64,000 nucleotides of DNA. Source: Poa pratensis (Eukaryota; Streptophyta; Magnoliopsida; Poales; Poaceae). The stretch is from positions 134,787,849-134,851,848 of the forward strand of contig CAMZMU010000041.1 in assembly GCA_947311845.1 (NCBI GenBank). Reading direction: 5' to 3'. Below the pieces are notes generated by a model that had not been told where the DNA came from, ran no database searches, and saw only the letters and a program-made list of their open reading frames with translations. The position numbers and the translations under genes are program-made. This document shows positions 10,092 to 19,959 of the stretch, piece after piece (within the stretch, counting starts at the first letter, position 1; each line of letters opens with the position of its first letter).

Positions 10092-11041
10092 TGTCGCAGC
10101 AGTGGAACATGGGGTTCCCCTGATGCTGCCAAAGTGGGTTCTCCGCTAGGGCTCACCAAGAAGATGGACAAGGCAAGGAGTCAAGTACAGCAGATGGGTT
10201 AGCCCATCTGCCCCAAGGACACCCGACAAGTTCGACAACAAGGCTCCGCGGCTAAGGACCAGCGACCTTCCGGGGTCACCCCCTCGCCCGGAGAACCAGG
10301 CGGGATACCCGCGGGTCCGTGCGCCCGGAAGGAGGCCAGGCGCGCCCCCGGGTCCTCCACCGTACCGCCGAGAGGATAAGATCGCCAGCTCGCTGGAAGC
10401 TGGTGGAAGACTTGGGCGCCAAGATGAAGGCCGCGCCCTGGTGACGTTGCCACGAGCGTAGTTGGTGGGCGGACAGGCTTTGTCCGTCCCACCTTTTCCA
10501 AGGGTGGACGACCACGCCGCCCTCCGGAGAACGCTTGGAGGAGAGGACGCCATGTCTCCTCCAAGGACCGCCGAGGGGTTTTCCCGCCAAGACCCTTCAC
10601 GCCTCTCGCGTGCCCATGTCGGATCCCCTTAGCCTATAAAAGGAGGACCATGGCACCGAGAAGGAGGAACAGAAGCAAACTAGAGCTCAGGCAAGACTAG
10701 ACTAGGGTTCGGAAGGTAGAGAAGAGGTGATCTCCCCAGGGCAGGATCTGCTCTTCATCTACCTCCGGCCGAAACTCTCTGGGTTCACCCCAGAACACCT
10801 TGTACACCACACCATGATGAACCTCTCAATCCAGACATGCAGGAGTAGGGCTTTTAGCCTCCGGGCGGCCTGAACCTGGGTAACTCCGTGTGTCTTTCTG
10901 TGTTGCTTGCTCTCTCCCATCGACGAAGAACTTGGAGACCTTGCTCCTGGGTAAGGCGTCTTCCAGCCTCCTTCGCGCCCCGTGCCGAACCTAAAAAGGG
11001 GGTACCATCTACTCCCGGTGTCCGTCACCCGAGACACGACA
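10092..11041 (+). repeat. Left LTR with TATA box
   Basis: 950 bases, starting TGTCGCAGCAGTGG and ending GAGACACGACA. A TATA box (CTATAAAAGG) lies at about 10634-10643. At 10201-10216 it carries the palindromic-looking target GATGGGTTAGCCCATC intact. The same site is interrupted in the right LTR, so this copy is the empty-site reference. Confidence 0.9.
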
Positions 11042-11061
11042 TCTGGCGCGCCAGGTAGGGG

Positions 11062-12011
11062 GTGCAAGCGCTGGATTCGTCTTCTTCTTCATCAACCTCA
11101 AGTTCTGCGTCAAGTTCATCGACAAGTTCTACGTCATGCACTTCGTCCGGGATCAGATCTGAATCGAGCTCTCCGGCCGTCTCGAGACCTTCATCGAGCT
11201 CTGCATTCGCGGCAGATTCAACAGCCTATTTCTCGTCCGCTACGGAAGTTGCCCTGAACTCTTCTTCTCCAACAAGGTCATCAGCACCCTCCGGCCAAGG
11301 TGGACGGTCGCCTCATCAGCAAGCGGGAAAAATGTCAGGAGCACGGGAGGTCCTTGGTGAGCCAGCAAGTCAGTCAAGTCGGAACAGCTGGGGGCTAGGG
11401 GAAGCTCTGGGTGCAGCCCGAGCGCTTCTCTCTTTCCCACCAGATCAGTGCAAGAACGATCCCCGTGCGAAGGCATGGATCGCTAGCTTGGAAAGTCTGT
11501 TGAACTATGCTCACCAATGCCACGCTCCCGCGAGTTCTGCACCAACCATCGATGCCAGCACCACCGTCCCTGCACCAGCGCCGCCGGAGGAAGTGCGGCC
11601 CGAAGATCCTCATGGCAAGAAGCCCATGGAGTCTCTCCACGAAGGCACTGGTCAGAGCTCCAATCCCCGGCGGCGCTCCCGGGAGAAATGGAGGATCGGG
11701 CGGGCCCGCACCTCCGAACCTGCTGCACACCGTACCCGGCGACCGTCCTCGACCTCTATCGCCTGGAACAAGAGACGGGGGAGACACTGCGTCATTACAT
11801 CTGGAGGTTCCGGGGCGTCGTCGACCGCATTCCCCCGGCTGATCTCCGAGAAGTCTCCGTAATCGCTGTCTTCCACGTCAACGTCGCAACCTGAAGATGC
11901 GCGAAAACTGAGCCTCCATGTGTGGACACGTTGGAGGACCTGTGGAACATAGCTGACCGATGTGCCAGGGGAGAGGAAGCTCTCAACCTTCCTCCCCGCC
12001 AGACTCGCTGA
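11062..12011 (+). pseudogene. Degenerate gag of the LTR element
   Basis: The first frame (to 11862) has a Ser-rich N-terminus and no ATG at its start. Gag-like core sequence appears in a second frame (about 11735-11892: LYRLEQETGETLRHYIWRFR, then VDRIPPADL), matching the pattern of Retrotrans_gag domains. A third frame (about 11933-12011) continues with LEDLWNIADRCARGEEALNL and a stop. Gag is thus spread over three frames, indicating at least two frameshifts. No zinc knuckle or protease follows. Confidence 0.65.
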
Positions 12012-12525
12012 AACATGTCACTGCAAGATGTACCCGGAAGTATCAAGTTACCAATCCAAGGGCTCCTGTGATCAATAAAAGATAAGTGCTCCTTGAGCAA
12101 GTCCTCTCTGTGTATAGCTATCTATTTTGCGGGTATAAAACATGTGTAAAATCGGAACGTGGCTCGACCGTCGAGCGAGCACTCATGGGGTAGCGACTCT
12201 CCCGGGGGTAAAAAGCGGTGCGAGACCTGATACTTCCCGGGGACGTGTGTGCCAACAGAGTGAGCGGCCTTCTGGGAATCGGTAGGGCTTGTGAGCGCAT
12301 TCCTGACCGGTCAGGGCCTCACAGGTAAGCTTACATCCCCGAAGGATCCCTCAAAAAGACGTGGAGACAGTAAAAACATGCTAAGCTCAGTAAAAATACT
12401 CGCAAAGTAGAGTAGCAAAGCAAGTTCTAGCATATTACATCCAAGTTTTGGAGTCAAAGCATGAAATCTGACTCAGAGTTTTATTACATTTGGGGCACGA
12501 GGTGCTCGAATGTTTTGCAGGAAAC
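12012..12525. other. Junction region between gag remnant and antisense ORF
   Basis: No coding frame recognised. This is where pol would be expected in an autonomous relative. It probably holds the 3' untranslated part of the antisense gene. Confidence 0.4.
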
Positions 12526-15500
12526 CTAACGGCGCGGGAACATCTTCGTGGCAATTGCGGTCGCGGGAGCGTTCACCGCCTGGCGGGAGTCCTCGGAAGG
12601 GGACGATGCCGCGAAATTCGGCATGACGGCACCCGGGTTGGCCTCCCGGAACGCCGCCATCACTGAAGCTGCTGTCAGCTTGCTCGCCTCATGCTTATCA
12701 CGAACTAGTTGGCTGGCCATCTTGTTCTTGAAGGATCGAACGTCGACAGCAACCTTCATGATGAACTCTGCGACAAGGGGCAAGCTCTGGCAGTTCGGCT
12801 CCAACTCTGGAAGTGCAGTGCCCAGTTTCAGCCGCTCCACCCGGAACGTAGCTTCTTGGCAGGCTTCCGCAATCTTGGCAAGACCTTCCTGATTGGAGCG
12901 GCGAAGCTCCGACAGTTCAGTTGACGCTTGGGAGTTGGCCTGGGCCAGCTCCTGGTTGTTCTCTTTCAGCCTCGCAAGCTCGTCACTCGCGTCTTCATAG
13001 ACTCTTCGAGTTCAGATATCTTCCGGCCATCTTTCTCGGCCTGCTGCTGCAAAGCGCGGACGGACTCTTGCTCCTGGTGGAGGGTTTTCTTGATATCCTC
13101 GATGATCTGGTTGTTTTCCTCCTCCTTATGCTGGCGGCTCTTGATCTCCTTGTCCTTGGCCTCGAGCGCCTCCTGGTGGAGGTCAGCGGCTTCTTTCAGA
13201 CGCCGCTCCGTTTCCTGCTCCAGCTGCAGCTTCTGGCTTTCCAAGGATTTAATCTTTCCAGCCAGCTCGTCCTCCCGGGAAGCCAATTGCAGCTCCCTCT
13301 CCGCCACAGCCTGCTCGCGTCGGTTGTACTCAGCTTTCCGCTCTGCACCTTTCCGCTCAAGGGACTCACGCAGGCTGGAAACTTGAACCGCGAGGCGGTT
13401 GAGCTTACCCATTCCCCTCTGGATCAGATCTTCGGCTTTCCCAATCGCCTCCACGATGGCCGCCTCGCGACCTCTGTACTCCTCTTCCAATTGATGCATT
13501 CCGCGGAGAATGGCGTCCATGGCGTTTTCTCACTGATAATGATCTGGGGAGCCACCTCTGAAGAACTCCCCGGGCACTGGCAGCTTTCGAACGCTTGGCA
13601 GCGAGGTTCCTTGATCCTCGTCAACTCGGCGATCTCTTCACTGGCTCCCGAATCCGTGGAGAAATTGGTGAACGTCCTCAGAATCTGCCCGGTCATCAAC
13701 GAGCTCTCCAGCAAGTCAAGGGAGACCTCGGGACCCGGCGCGTCACTACGGTTTTGGCCTGGAGCAGGAGTCATAGTTTGGGTCCCAGCCGCGCGAGAGC
13801 TGGGCGCGCCTTTGGACACCTCTTGGCCATCCGAAGGAGTAAAGGAGGGTGGCTTTCTTGGCTGGCAACGCCAAGCAGGTCACCCGGGGAAAAGACATTC
13901 GCCACAGAAGCATCTGGAAGCAAGAGAGCGTCAGCATATTGGAGACATGAAACAAGAGCGGCGTAACCCGTGAACCTGAGTATACCTGCTTGCTCTGGCG
14001 GACTAGCGTTGGACCTTCTCTAGGCGGGCCGGGGAGGCCACAGTCGCGCTCCCCACCCCGCTCCCGCGACGACCATCAACTTCCGCCAATGGGGGAGGGA
14101 ACATCCCTCCGCCACAAGCTCCGAAGCTGGTAGCGGTGTCATCTTCCGCCGCGTCGCGCCGCCTTTTGCTGGTCTCCAGGGAGAGTGAGCCCCTGCACCG
14201 ACACATGGTCACTTTCCTTGGAGAGGAGAAAAAGAAAAAATGCAAAAGTTGGAAGAAGTTTGGGAAAAGCTTACTCCCGGGCGCGCTTGCTCCCCAAGGG
14301 CACCGGCACCTCCGCAGACCCGGCGGAAGAGGCGTGGGGGCTCTGTTGATGCTCGCCCGGAGAAGTGACTGGTCCCGCCACAGGAGGCGAACGGTGGGGG
14401 GACACCCTTGGCCGTGGGGCCAAGACAAAGTCGGCCGCGGCAATCCCGCATCCATGAGGTCGCCATCGCCGCCTACCACCTCTGCGGGCGGGAAAAGAAT
14501 GCTTGCCCCCGGATCGGGGACCACGGCGGTCTCCGGAGAGCGGTGTGGGGAAGAAATCTTCTCCCCCGCGTCCTCACCATCGTCGTCATCTTCGTCGCCA
14601 TCACCGTCTTCACCGTCGTCCTCATCGTCGCTGCCGTCGTCATACCAGTGGCGCCTCGTTGCCATCGCCGCCGTCTTCGTCATCAGAGCCAGCGGATTCC
14701 TCCCGGATTCCTCTTCTTCGCTCTCTTCTTCAAACTCAAGGAGTTCTCCTTCCTCGTCAGAACTAGAGGGAGCCTTGGCCTTCCGGGTTGACGTCCTAGC
14801 AGGTTTGGGCCCGTGGTCAGAGCGGCCCACAATTCCGAGGGCATTGCAAGTCGGCATTGACTTCAGAATCTTTGCCTTCTCCGGGTCGTCACACAGGGGC
14901 CGGAATCCTGCCGGCAGCTCGTACTTGACATCCCGGGTAAACATCCCGGTCATGTTGTCCCGGAGGAGGGCGCGGTCCATGTCAGGACTCCTCAGACGAG
15001 ATGGGTCCAGGGGACCCTGGAAGTCCCAAGCTGGGTGTGGCCGCTTCTGCAGAGGCGCCAGGCGATTGCGAAGGAAGTGGGCAACAATGGCAGCTCCAAA
15101 CTCCTTTCTCACGAAGGAGCTTGAAGCGTTCTACCGCAGCCGAAAGATCGTCATCCTGGAGGCTGACGCAACTCCAGGTCTCCAGGCTCACCGGATGTTC
15201 CGTCGGTTCCTCCAGGAGTGACAGAGCTTCTGGCACCTCGACCAAGAACCAGCGTTGCCTCCACTCGTCCCACTTGGACTTGATTGGCAAGTGAGGGTAG
15301 TTCTGCTTGACCTTCTGGCGGAAGCAGAAGGTGACACCGCCCCCCATCCAGCCATCCTTCCCGATGCGGGGGTAGAAGAAGTGGCGGAACAGAGCCACGG
15401 ATGGCATCACCCCGACGAATGCTTCGCAAGCATGGGCGAAAACCGTCAAATCCAAGATCGCGCCCGGGGTCAGATGCAGAAGCCTTAACCCGTACGGCGC

Positions 15501-15982
15501 AAGATCTCTAGAAAGAAATCTGAGAAGGGAGGAACGAGTCCCATCAGCATGAAGCCATCAAAAATTGGGATCTGCCCATGCGCCCTGGTCTCCGAAGGTG
15601 GGAAAACCTTCGTCGGCACTCGGGCAGGAGAATCAGTCGCCTCGTCGGACTCCATCACTCCGAGGTGCCTGGCCTTCCGCATCATCTCGGCACTGTCAGC
15701 ATAGTCGCTCGGGAACAAGGCCTGCTGCCTGCGAAGCTCAGCCCGCTCGGCGCTGCGCTCCGATCTCCGCCGCGCCCTTTCGGATCTGGGAGACAGCTCC
15801 TGCCTCAAGAGTGAGGACCTGCTGGCCCTCTTCTTCCGAGTCGCAACCTTCAATCGCGCCATTGAAGCAGAAGGAGAGCTGCGGCGGCGGACGGCAGAGG
15901 CGACGGCACGAAGCTGGGAGAGAGAGATGGAAATGGAGGCGGCGATTTGGGGATTTCGGAAGATTTGGGGAGCAACGGCCAT
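12526..15982 (-). pseudogene. Antisense ORF of the LTR element ('putative gypsy type transposon' domain, acidic region, coiled coil)
   Basis: The reading starts near 15982 on the minus strand. The first part (15982-15485) ends in EILRRTG and continues in another frame as GLRLLHLTPGAILDLTVFAH, so a one-base shift lies near 15497. This N-terminal region, through FFYPRIGKDGWMGGG and WRQRWFLVEVP, matches the plant 'putative gypsy type transposon' family (Pfam Transposase_28, PF04195, from memory). A second shift lies near 15110, before FGAAIVAHFLRNRLAPLQ. Next come an acidic stretch (about 14550-14760, runs of Asp/Glu), low-complexity linker and possible introns (about 13820-14450), then a long coiled coil (13520-12966: heptad-like Glu, Lys, Gln and Leu). 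A third shift near 13000 leads to the C-terminal part ending at 12526. Antisense ORFs of this type are known in grass Gypsy elements; their role is unclear. Confidence 0.65.
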
Positions 15983-16409
15983 AGTACTACGAGGCGTGAC
16001 TCATAAGGCTTCCCACGCGTCACGTCGCGGCCCCATTACTTCGACTGACGCGGGGTCGAGGGGACGTTCCGCTTCAAGCGCTCCCTCCCATTGGATTCAA
16101 GATAGACGTTGGCCGTCTGTGCGAACCACAATGTTCGCCGCGACCAAGTCCAAGAGAAGCTCGGGGGCTTGTCTCTACTTCGCCCTGACGAGCCTCGGGC
16201 AAAGCAGGCAAGACGCCGGGTACCCACTTTGGCCAACTCTTTGGCCATAGCCCCGGCAGCAGCTGAAACAAAAGCCGCCGGGACCATGCCCTGGGGCTAC
16301 TGTCGCAGCAGTGGAACATGGGTTCCCCTGATGCTGCCAAAGTGGGTCCTCCGCTGGGGCTCACCAAGAAGATGGATAAGGCAAGGAGTCAAGTACATCA
16401 GATGGGTTA

Positions 16410-18027
16410 GGGCATCTCCAGCCGTTCGGCCCCCCAGGCCGAAAAACGGCGCCTTTTTGGACGGCCTGGGGGAGCGCTGGCGTAATTCGACGCCCTGGGT
16501 TCGGCGTTTTCCCAGTCGCCGAACCCAGGACGCCCCCAGCCGGCCAATTTTCGGCCAAGTTTTCAACATACAAATCAACGCTTTCGGCCAAGTTTCGGCC
16601 AACTTTCGGCATACAAATAGTCAACATACAAATCCACACACAAATAGTTCAACATACAAATCAATAGACAAATAGTTCAAATGTTGACCACTTCGGGTAG
16701 ATGCCATCTGCCAGGTAGTAGCCCTTTGTGTACTGGTGGCCATTGATCTCATAGTTCACTGGAGGGGCATGACCTTCAACAAGCTTGGTGAAGACATTCG
16801 AGCACTGCAACACATTGATGTCGTTGTGAGTTCCTGGCATACCAAAGAAGGAATGCCAAATCCATAGATCATGTGTAGCCACTGCCTCAAGAATCACACT
16901 GCACTCTCCTTTGTGGCCTTTGTACATCCCCTGCCATTCAAATGGACAGTTCTTCCATGCCCAATGCATGCAGTCGATGCTTCCAAGCATCCCTGGGAAG
17001 CCTCTTGCTTCATTGGTGGCCAGGATCCGGGCAGTGTCATCCGCATTGGGCGATCGCAAGTACTTTGGCCCAAACACTGCCACCACTGCCCTACAGTACT
17101 TGTTCAAGCTTTCAATGGCGCAAGACTCGGACATGCGCAGATAGTCATCCTGAGCGTCAGCGGGAGCACCATATGCAAGCAATCTCATCGCCACCGTGCA
17201 CTTCTGAATTGCGGTAAACCCTACCGTGCCGGTGCAATCCGTCTTCAGCTTGAAGTAGGTGTCGAACTCCGGATGGCATGCATGATGTCGAGGAAGAGTT
17301 GCCGTTTCATCCTGAAACGGCGCCGGAACACAGCCTCATCCTGCGTGGGGTTCTCGGCGAAGTAGTCGGAGTAGAGGATGCAGTAGCCTTCGTAGCGCTG
17401 CCTCGGCTTGCTCTTGCGGCGGCCGGGCTTTGAGCCACCACGCCACGGCTTCGCCTTGTCGAGCAGGCCGGCAAGGCAGGCGAGGACGAGCAGGTGCTCT
17501 TCATCGTCGATGTCGGCCTGGGCTTCCTCGTCGAGCAGTTCGGCGAGCAGCTCCTCGTCGTCGGAGTCCATGGCTTGGCCGGCCAAATCGCCGAACACCA
17601 AGTAGGCAAGGTGGAGGCGAGCCTTCCCCGAGGGCCTTCTTTGCGGCGAGACGACGGTGGGGGGAGGAGGGGCGGCCGGCGGCGGAGGATTGGGCGAGAT
17701 GGCGGCTTCCTAGCTAGCTGTATGCGGCGGAGGTGGGGAGGGGTGGTACCGGCGGCGACATCGCGCGACGCGAGAGATGGGGAAAGAACACGGCGTGGGG
17801 GTGGGATATGCGCTATCACGCCGACAGCGCTGGCCCACGCGCGCTTTTCTCCCCCCAAGCCGAACCCGGTGGGCTGGGTTTGGCCTGGGAACGCTGGCGC
17901 TAGTTTCCGCTGATCCGGCGCTTTTTGGGCTCCTGGGAGGGCCAACTGGGCGAAAAACGGCGCTCCCAGGCCAAAACGGCGCTAAAATCGGCCCTGGGGG
18001 GCGCTGGGGGGACGGCTGGATATGCCC
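16410..18027 (-). mobile_element. PIF/Harbinger element inserted in the right LTR
   Basis: Terminal inverted repeats GGGCATCTCCAGCCG (16410) and CGGCTGGATATGCCC (ending 18027) are flanked by TTA on both sides (16407-16409 and 18028-18030). The left LTR shows the uninterrupted site. Subterminal regions are rich in CCAGGCCG / GGCGCC-type motifs. The element encodes a truncated transposase on the minus strand and has no second Myb-like ORF, so it is probably non-autonomous. Confidence 0.9.
16661..17601 (-). pseudogene. Harbinger (HARBI1-like) transposase, frameshifted and C-terminally truncated
   Basis: The N-terminal part (17601-17245) starts MVFGDLAGQAMDSDDEELL, contains a basic patch (PGRRKSKPRQRY) and the helical [21 protein letters not shown] one-base shift near 17265 moves the reading to the frame of 17194-16661. 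There [14 protein letters not shown] carries the first catalytic Asp and [13 protein letters not shown] the second. The reading then runs through [14 protein letters not shown] and abruptly enters 3' subterminal repeat sequence with a stop. The segment that would hold the third acidic residue (Glu) of the DDE triad is missing. The enzyme would therefore be inactive. The family assignment is firm from the motifs, the TTA duplication and the TIRs. Confidence 0.85.
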
Positions 18028-18906
18028 TTAGCCCATCTTCCCCAAGGACACCCGACAAGTTCGACAACAAGGCTCCGCGGCTAAGGACCAGGCGACCTTC
18101 CGGGGTCACCCCCTCGCCCGGAGAACCAGGCGGGATACCCGTGGGTCCGTGCACCCGGTAGGAGGCCAGGCGTGCCCCCGGGTCCTCCATCCGTACCGCC
18201 GAGAGGATAAGATCGCCAGCTCACTGGAAGCTGGTGGAAGACTTGGGCGCCAAGATGAAGGCCGCGCCCTGATGACGTTGCCACGAGCGCAGTTGGTGGG
18301 GCGGATAGGCTTTGTCCATCCCACCTTTTCCACGGCCGGACGACCACGCCGCCCTCCGAAGAACGCTTGGAGGAGAGGACGCCACGTCTCCTCCAAGGAC
18401 CGCCGAGGGGTTTTCCCGCCAAGACCCTTCACGCCTCTCGCATGCCCATGTCGAATCCTCTTAGCCTATAAAAGGAGGACCATGGCACCGAGAAGGAGGA
18501 ACAGAAGCAAGCTAGAGCTCAGGCAAGACTAGACTAGGGTTCGGAAGGTAGAGAGAGAGGTGATCTCCCCAGGGCAGGATCTGCTCTTCGTCTACCTCCG
18601 GCCGAAACTCTGTCGGGTTCACCCCAGAACACCCTTGTACACCACACCATGATGAACCTCTCAATCCAGACATGCAGGAGTAAGGCTTTTAGCCTCCGGG
18701 CGGCCTGAACCTGGGTAACTCCGTGTGTCTTTCTGTGTTGCTTGCTCTCTCTCCCATCGACGAAGAACTTGGAGACCTTGCTCCCGGGTAAGGCGTCCTC
18801 CAGCCTCCTTCGCGCCCCGTGCCGAACCTAAAAAGGGGGTACCATCTATTCCCGGTGTCCGTCACCTGAGACATGACACCCCCCTAGTTCTGCCACTGAT
18901 CGTAGC

Positions 18907-19181
18907 GGAAGAGCGCTCGATGATTGAATTCAAGCAAGTCTAGTTCATGATTCCCTCCAACAACAACAAAATGTCGATGATTGTTGCAGACTTGCACTGC
19001 CTGTTTCGACTTGTGAGTGGAATAGCCAGTTTAGCATGTAAAGGTTACGTCGCGACAAAAAAGGTAGCTAGTTATGGTCACTGACGCCATGCCAGTTGCA
19101 TTCACGAACCTCATATTTTTTATTATTTTGTTAAGCACATGCCATTAATGTATAATCGCGACATGATCAGAGTACTGTTGG
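18907..19181. other. Intergenic between the nested hAT/LTR block and the next hAT element
   Basis: No gene or repeat end recognised in these bases apart from the 8-bp duplications at each side (18899-18906 and 19174-19181). Confidence 0.4.
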
Positions 19182-19851
19182 TAGGGGTGGGCATAAAAAA
19201 CCGATAACCGAACACCGAACTGAAAAAACCGAAACCGAAACCGAATAGGTCATGACCGAAATGACCGATCAGTAATTTGGTTATCAGATCTCACTAACCG
19301 AATTTAATTAGGTAAATTTGGTCCTTTACATTGCTTAACCGAACAGACCGAGCTAACCGGAATATAGGCCTTTTCTCTGTGCAGTTCCTAGGCCCAGCCC
19401 AGTATACAGCGATCACAAAGGCAAAGCAGCCACTCGCATCGCTCCAGTGTCTAAAAAAACTTCATCGCTCCTGCAATTAATTTTAGGATCAGTACCGATG
19501 ATAGGATAAAATATTCTGGAGACTCTGGCGGGTGCATGCAGGATTAATTTCAGGATAACTACGGCGTACTCGTGCATGCAGGATTAGTTTTAGCAATCAG
19601 CAGTCAAAGAGGGTGCATGCAGGATTAATTCTCTGTCGGCTTGACGTACTGACCTTCTGGATGCTGCATGTTGCTTACCTAGTTCGGTCAGTTCGGTCTA
19701 ACCGAACACCGGACCGAAATTTTCGGTGAACCGAACCCTCGGTTCCTCTATATTCTCAGATTAATTCGGTCATGATTTTTAGAAGACCGAAATACTTAAA
19801 AACCGAATAAACCGAACCGAATAAACCGAGATAACCGAATGCCCACCCCTA
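19182..19851. mobile_element. hAT-type non-autonomous element rich in AACCGAA motifs
   Basis: TAGGGGTGGGCAT at 19182 is the inverse of ATGCCCACCCCTA ending at 19851. The exact 8-bp duplication ACTGTTGG lies at 19174-19181 and 19852-19859. Both ends are packed with AACCGAA / TTCGGTT motifs (about 19200-19350 and 19680-19840), likely subterminal transposase-binding repeats. The middle has three copies of GTGCATGCAGGATTA (about 19531, 19572, 19612). No transposase frame is present. Confidence 0.85.
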
Positions 19852-19959
19852 ACTGTTGGTAAGACTTAACATATCTCTCTAGCTTACATGGTGTGAATGA
19901 AGGGTAGGTGAATTAAGATGCGCTTCTCACCGTCCTGAGGAAAGAACTTGGATGACCGG

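Larger units (their letters stand above)
10092..18878 (+). mobile_element. Gypsy-type LTR retrotransposon: gag remnant, no pol, long antisense ORF
   Basis: The left LTR (10092-11041, TG...CA) and right LTR (16301-18878 including a later insertion) are very similar and flanked by a CCCCC duplication (10087-10091 and 18879-18883). A TGGCGCGCCAGGTAGGGGG primer-binding-like site follows the left LTR at about 11044, and a purine-rich CCTGGGGCTAC precedes the right LTR. The internal region has a broken gag on the plus strand and a 3.4-kb antisense gene, but no protease, reverse transcriptase, RNase H or integrase motif. It is a non-autonomous element that would depend on a relative for its enzymes. 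The few LTR-LTR differences suggest a fairly recent insertion. Confidence 0.85.
16301..18878 (+). repeat. Right LTR, interrupted by a Harbinger element
   Basis: Starts TGTCGCAGCAGTGG and ends GTCACCTGAGACATGACA. After removal of 16410-18027 and one TTA it is about 957 bases and aligns end to end with the left LTR, including the TATA box at about 18467-18474. Confidence 0.9.
9928..18898. mobile_element. hAT-type MITE, split by the LTR element
   Basis: CAGGGGCGGAGCCAGGA starts at 9928 and CTAGTTCTGCCACTG ends at 18898, forming imperfect terminal inverted repeats. They are flanked by an exact 8-bp duplication, ATCGTAGC, at 9920-9927 and 18899-18906. Removing the LTR element and one CCCCC duplication leaves a MITE of about 180 bases. 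Only 9928-10091 and 18884-18898 belong to it. The 8-bp TSD and the CAG...CTG ends indicate the hAT superfamily. Confidence 0.8.

Noticed and set aside
12921..13973. 350-residue plus-strand frame, Leu-rich
   Set aside because: Shadow of the coiled-coil region on the minus strand; the Leu-rich appearance comes from complementing Glu/Lys/Gln codons.
14136..15221. 361-residue plus-strand frame in the LTR element
   Set aside because: It is the complement of the antisense ORF. Ser-rich repeats mirror the acidic Asp/Glu run on the other strand, and the real protein pattern is on the minus strand.
19182..19851. Interstitial telomere repeat
   Set aside because: AACCGAA is not the plant telomere unit TTTAGGG/CCCTAAA, and the sequence has hAT ends with an 8-bp duplication.
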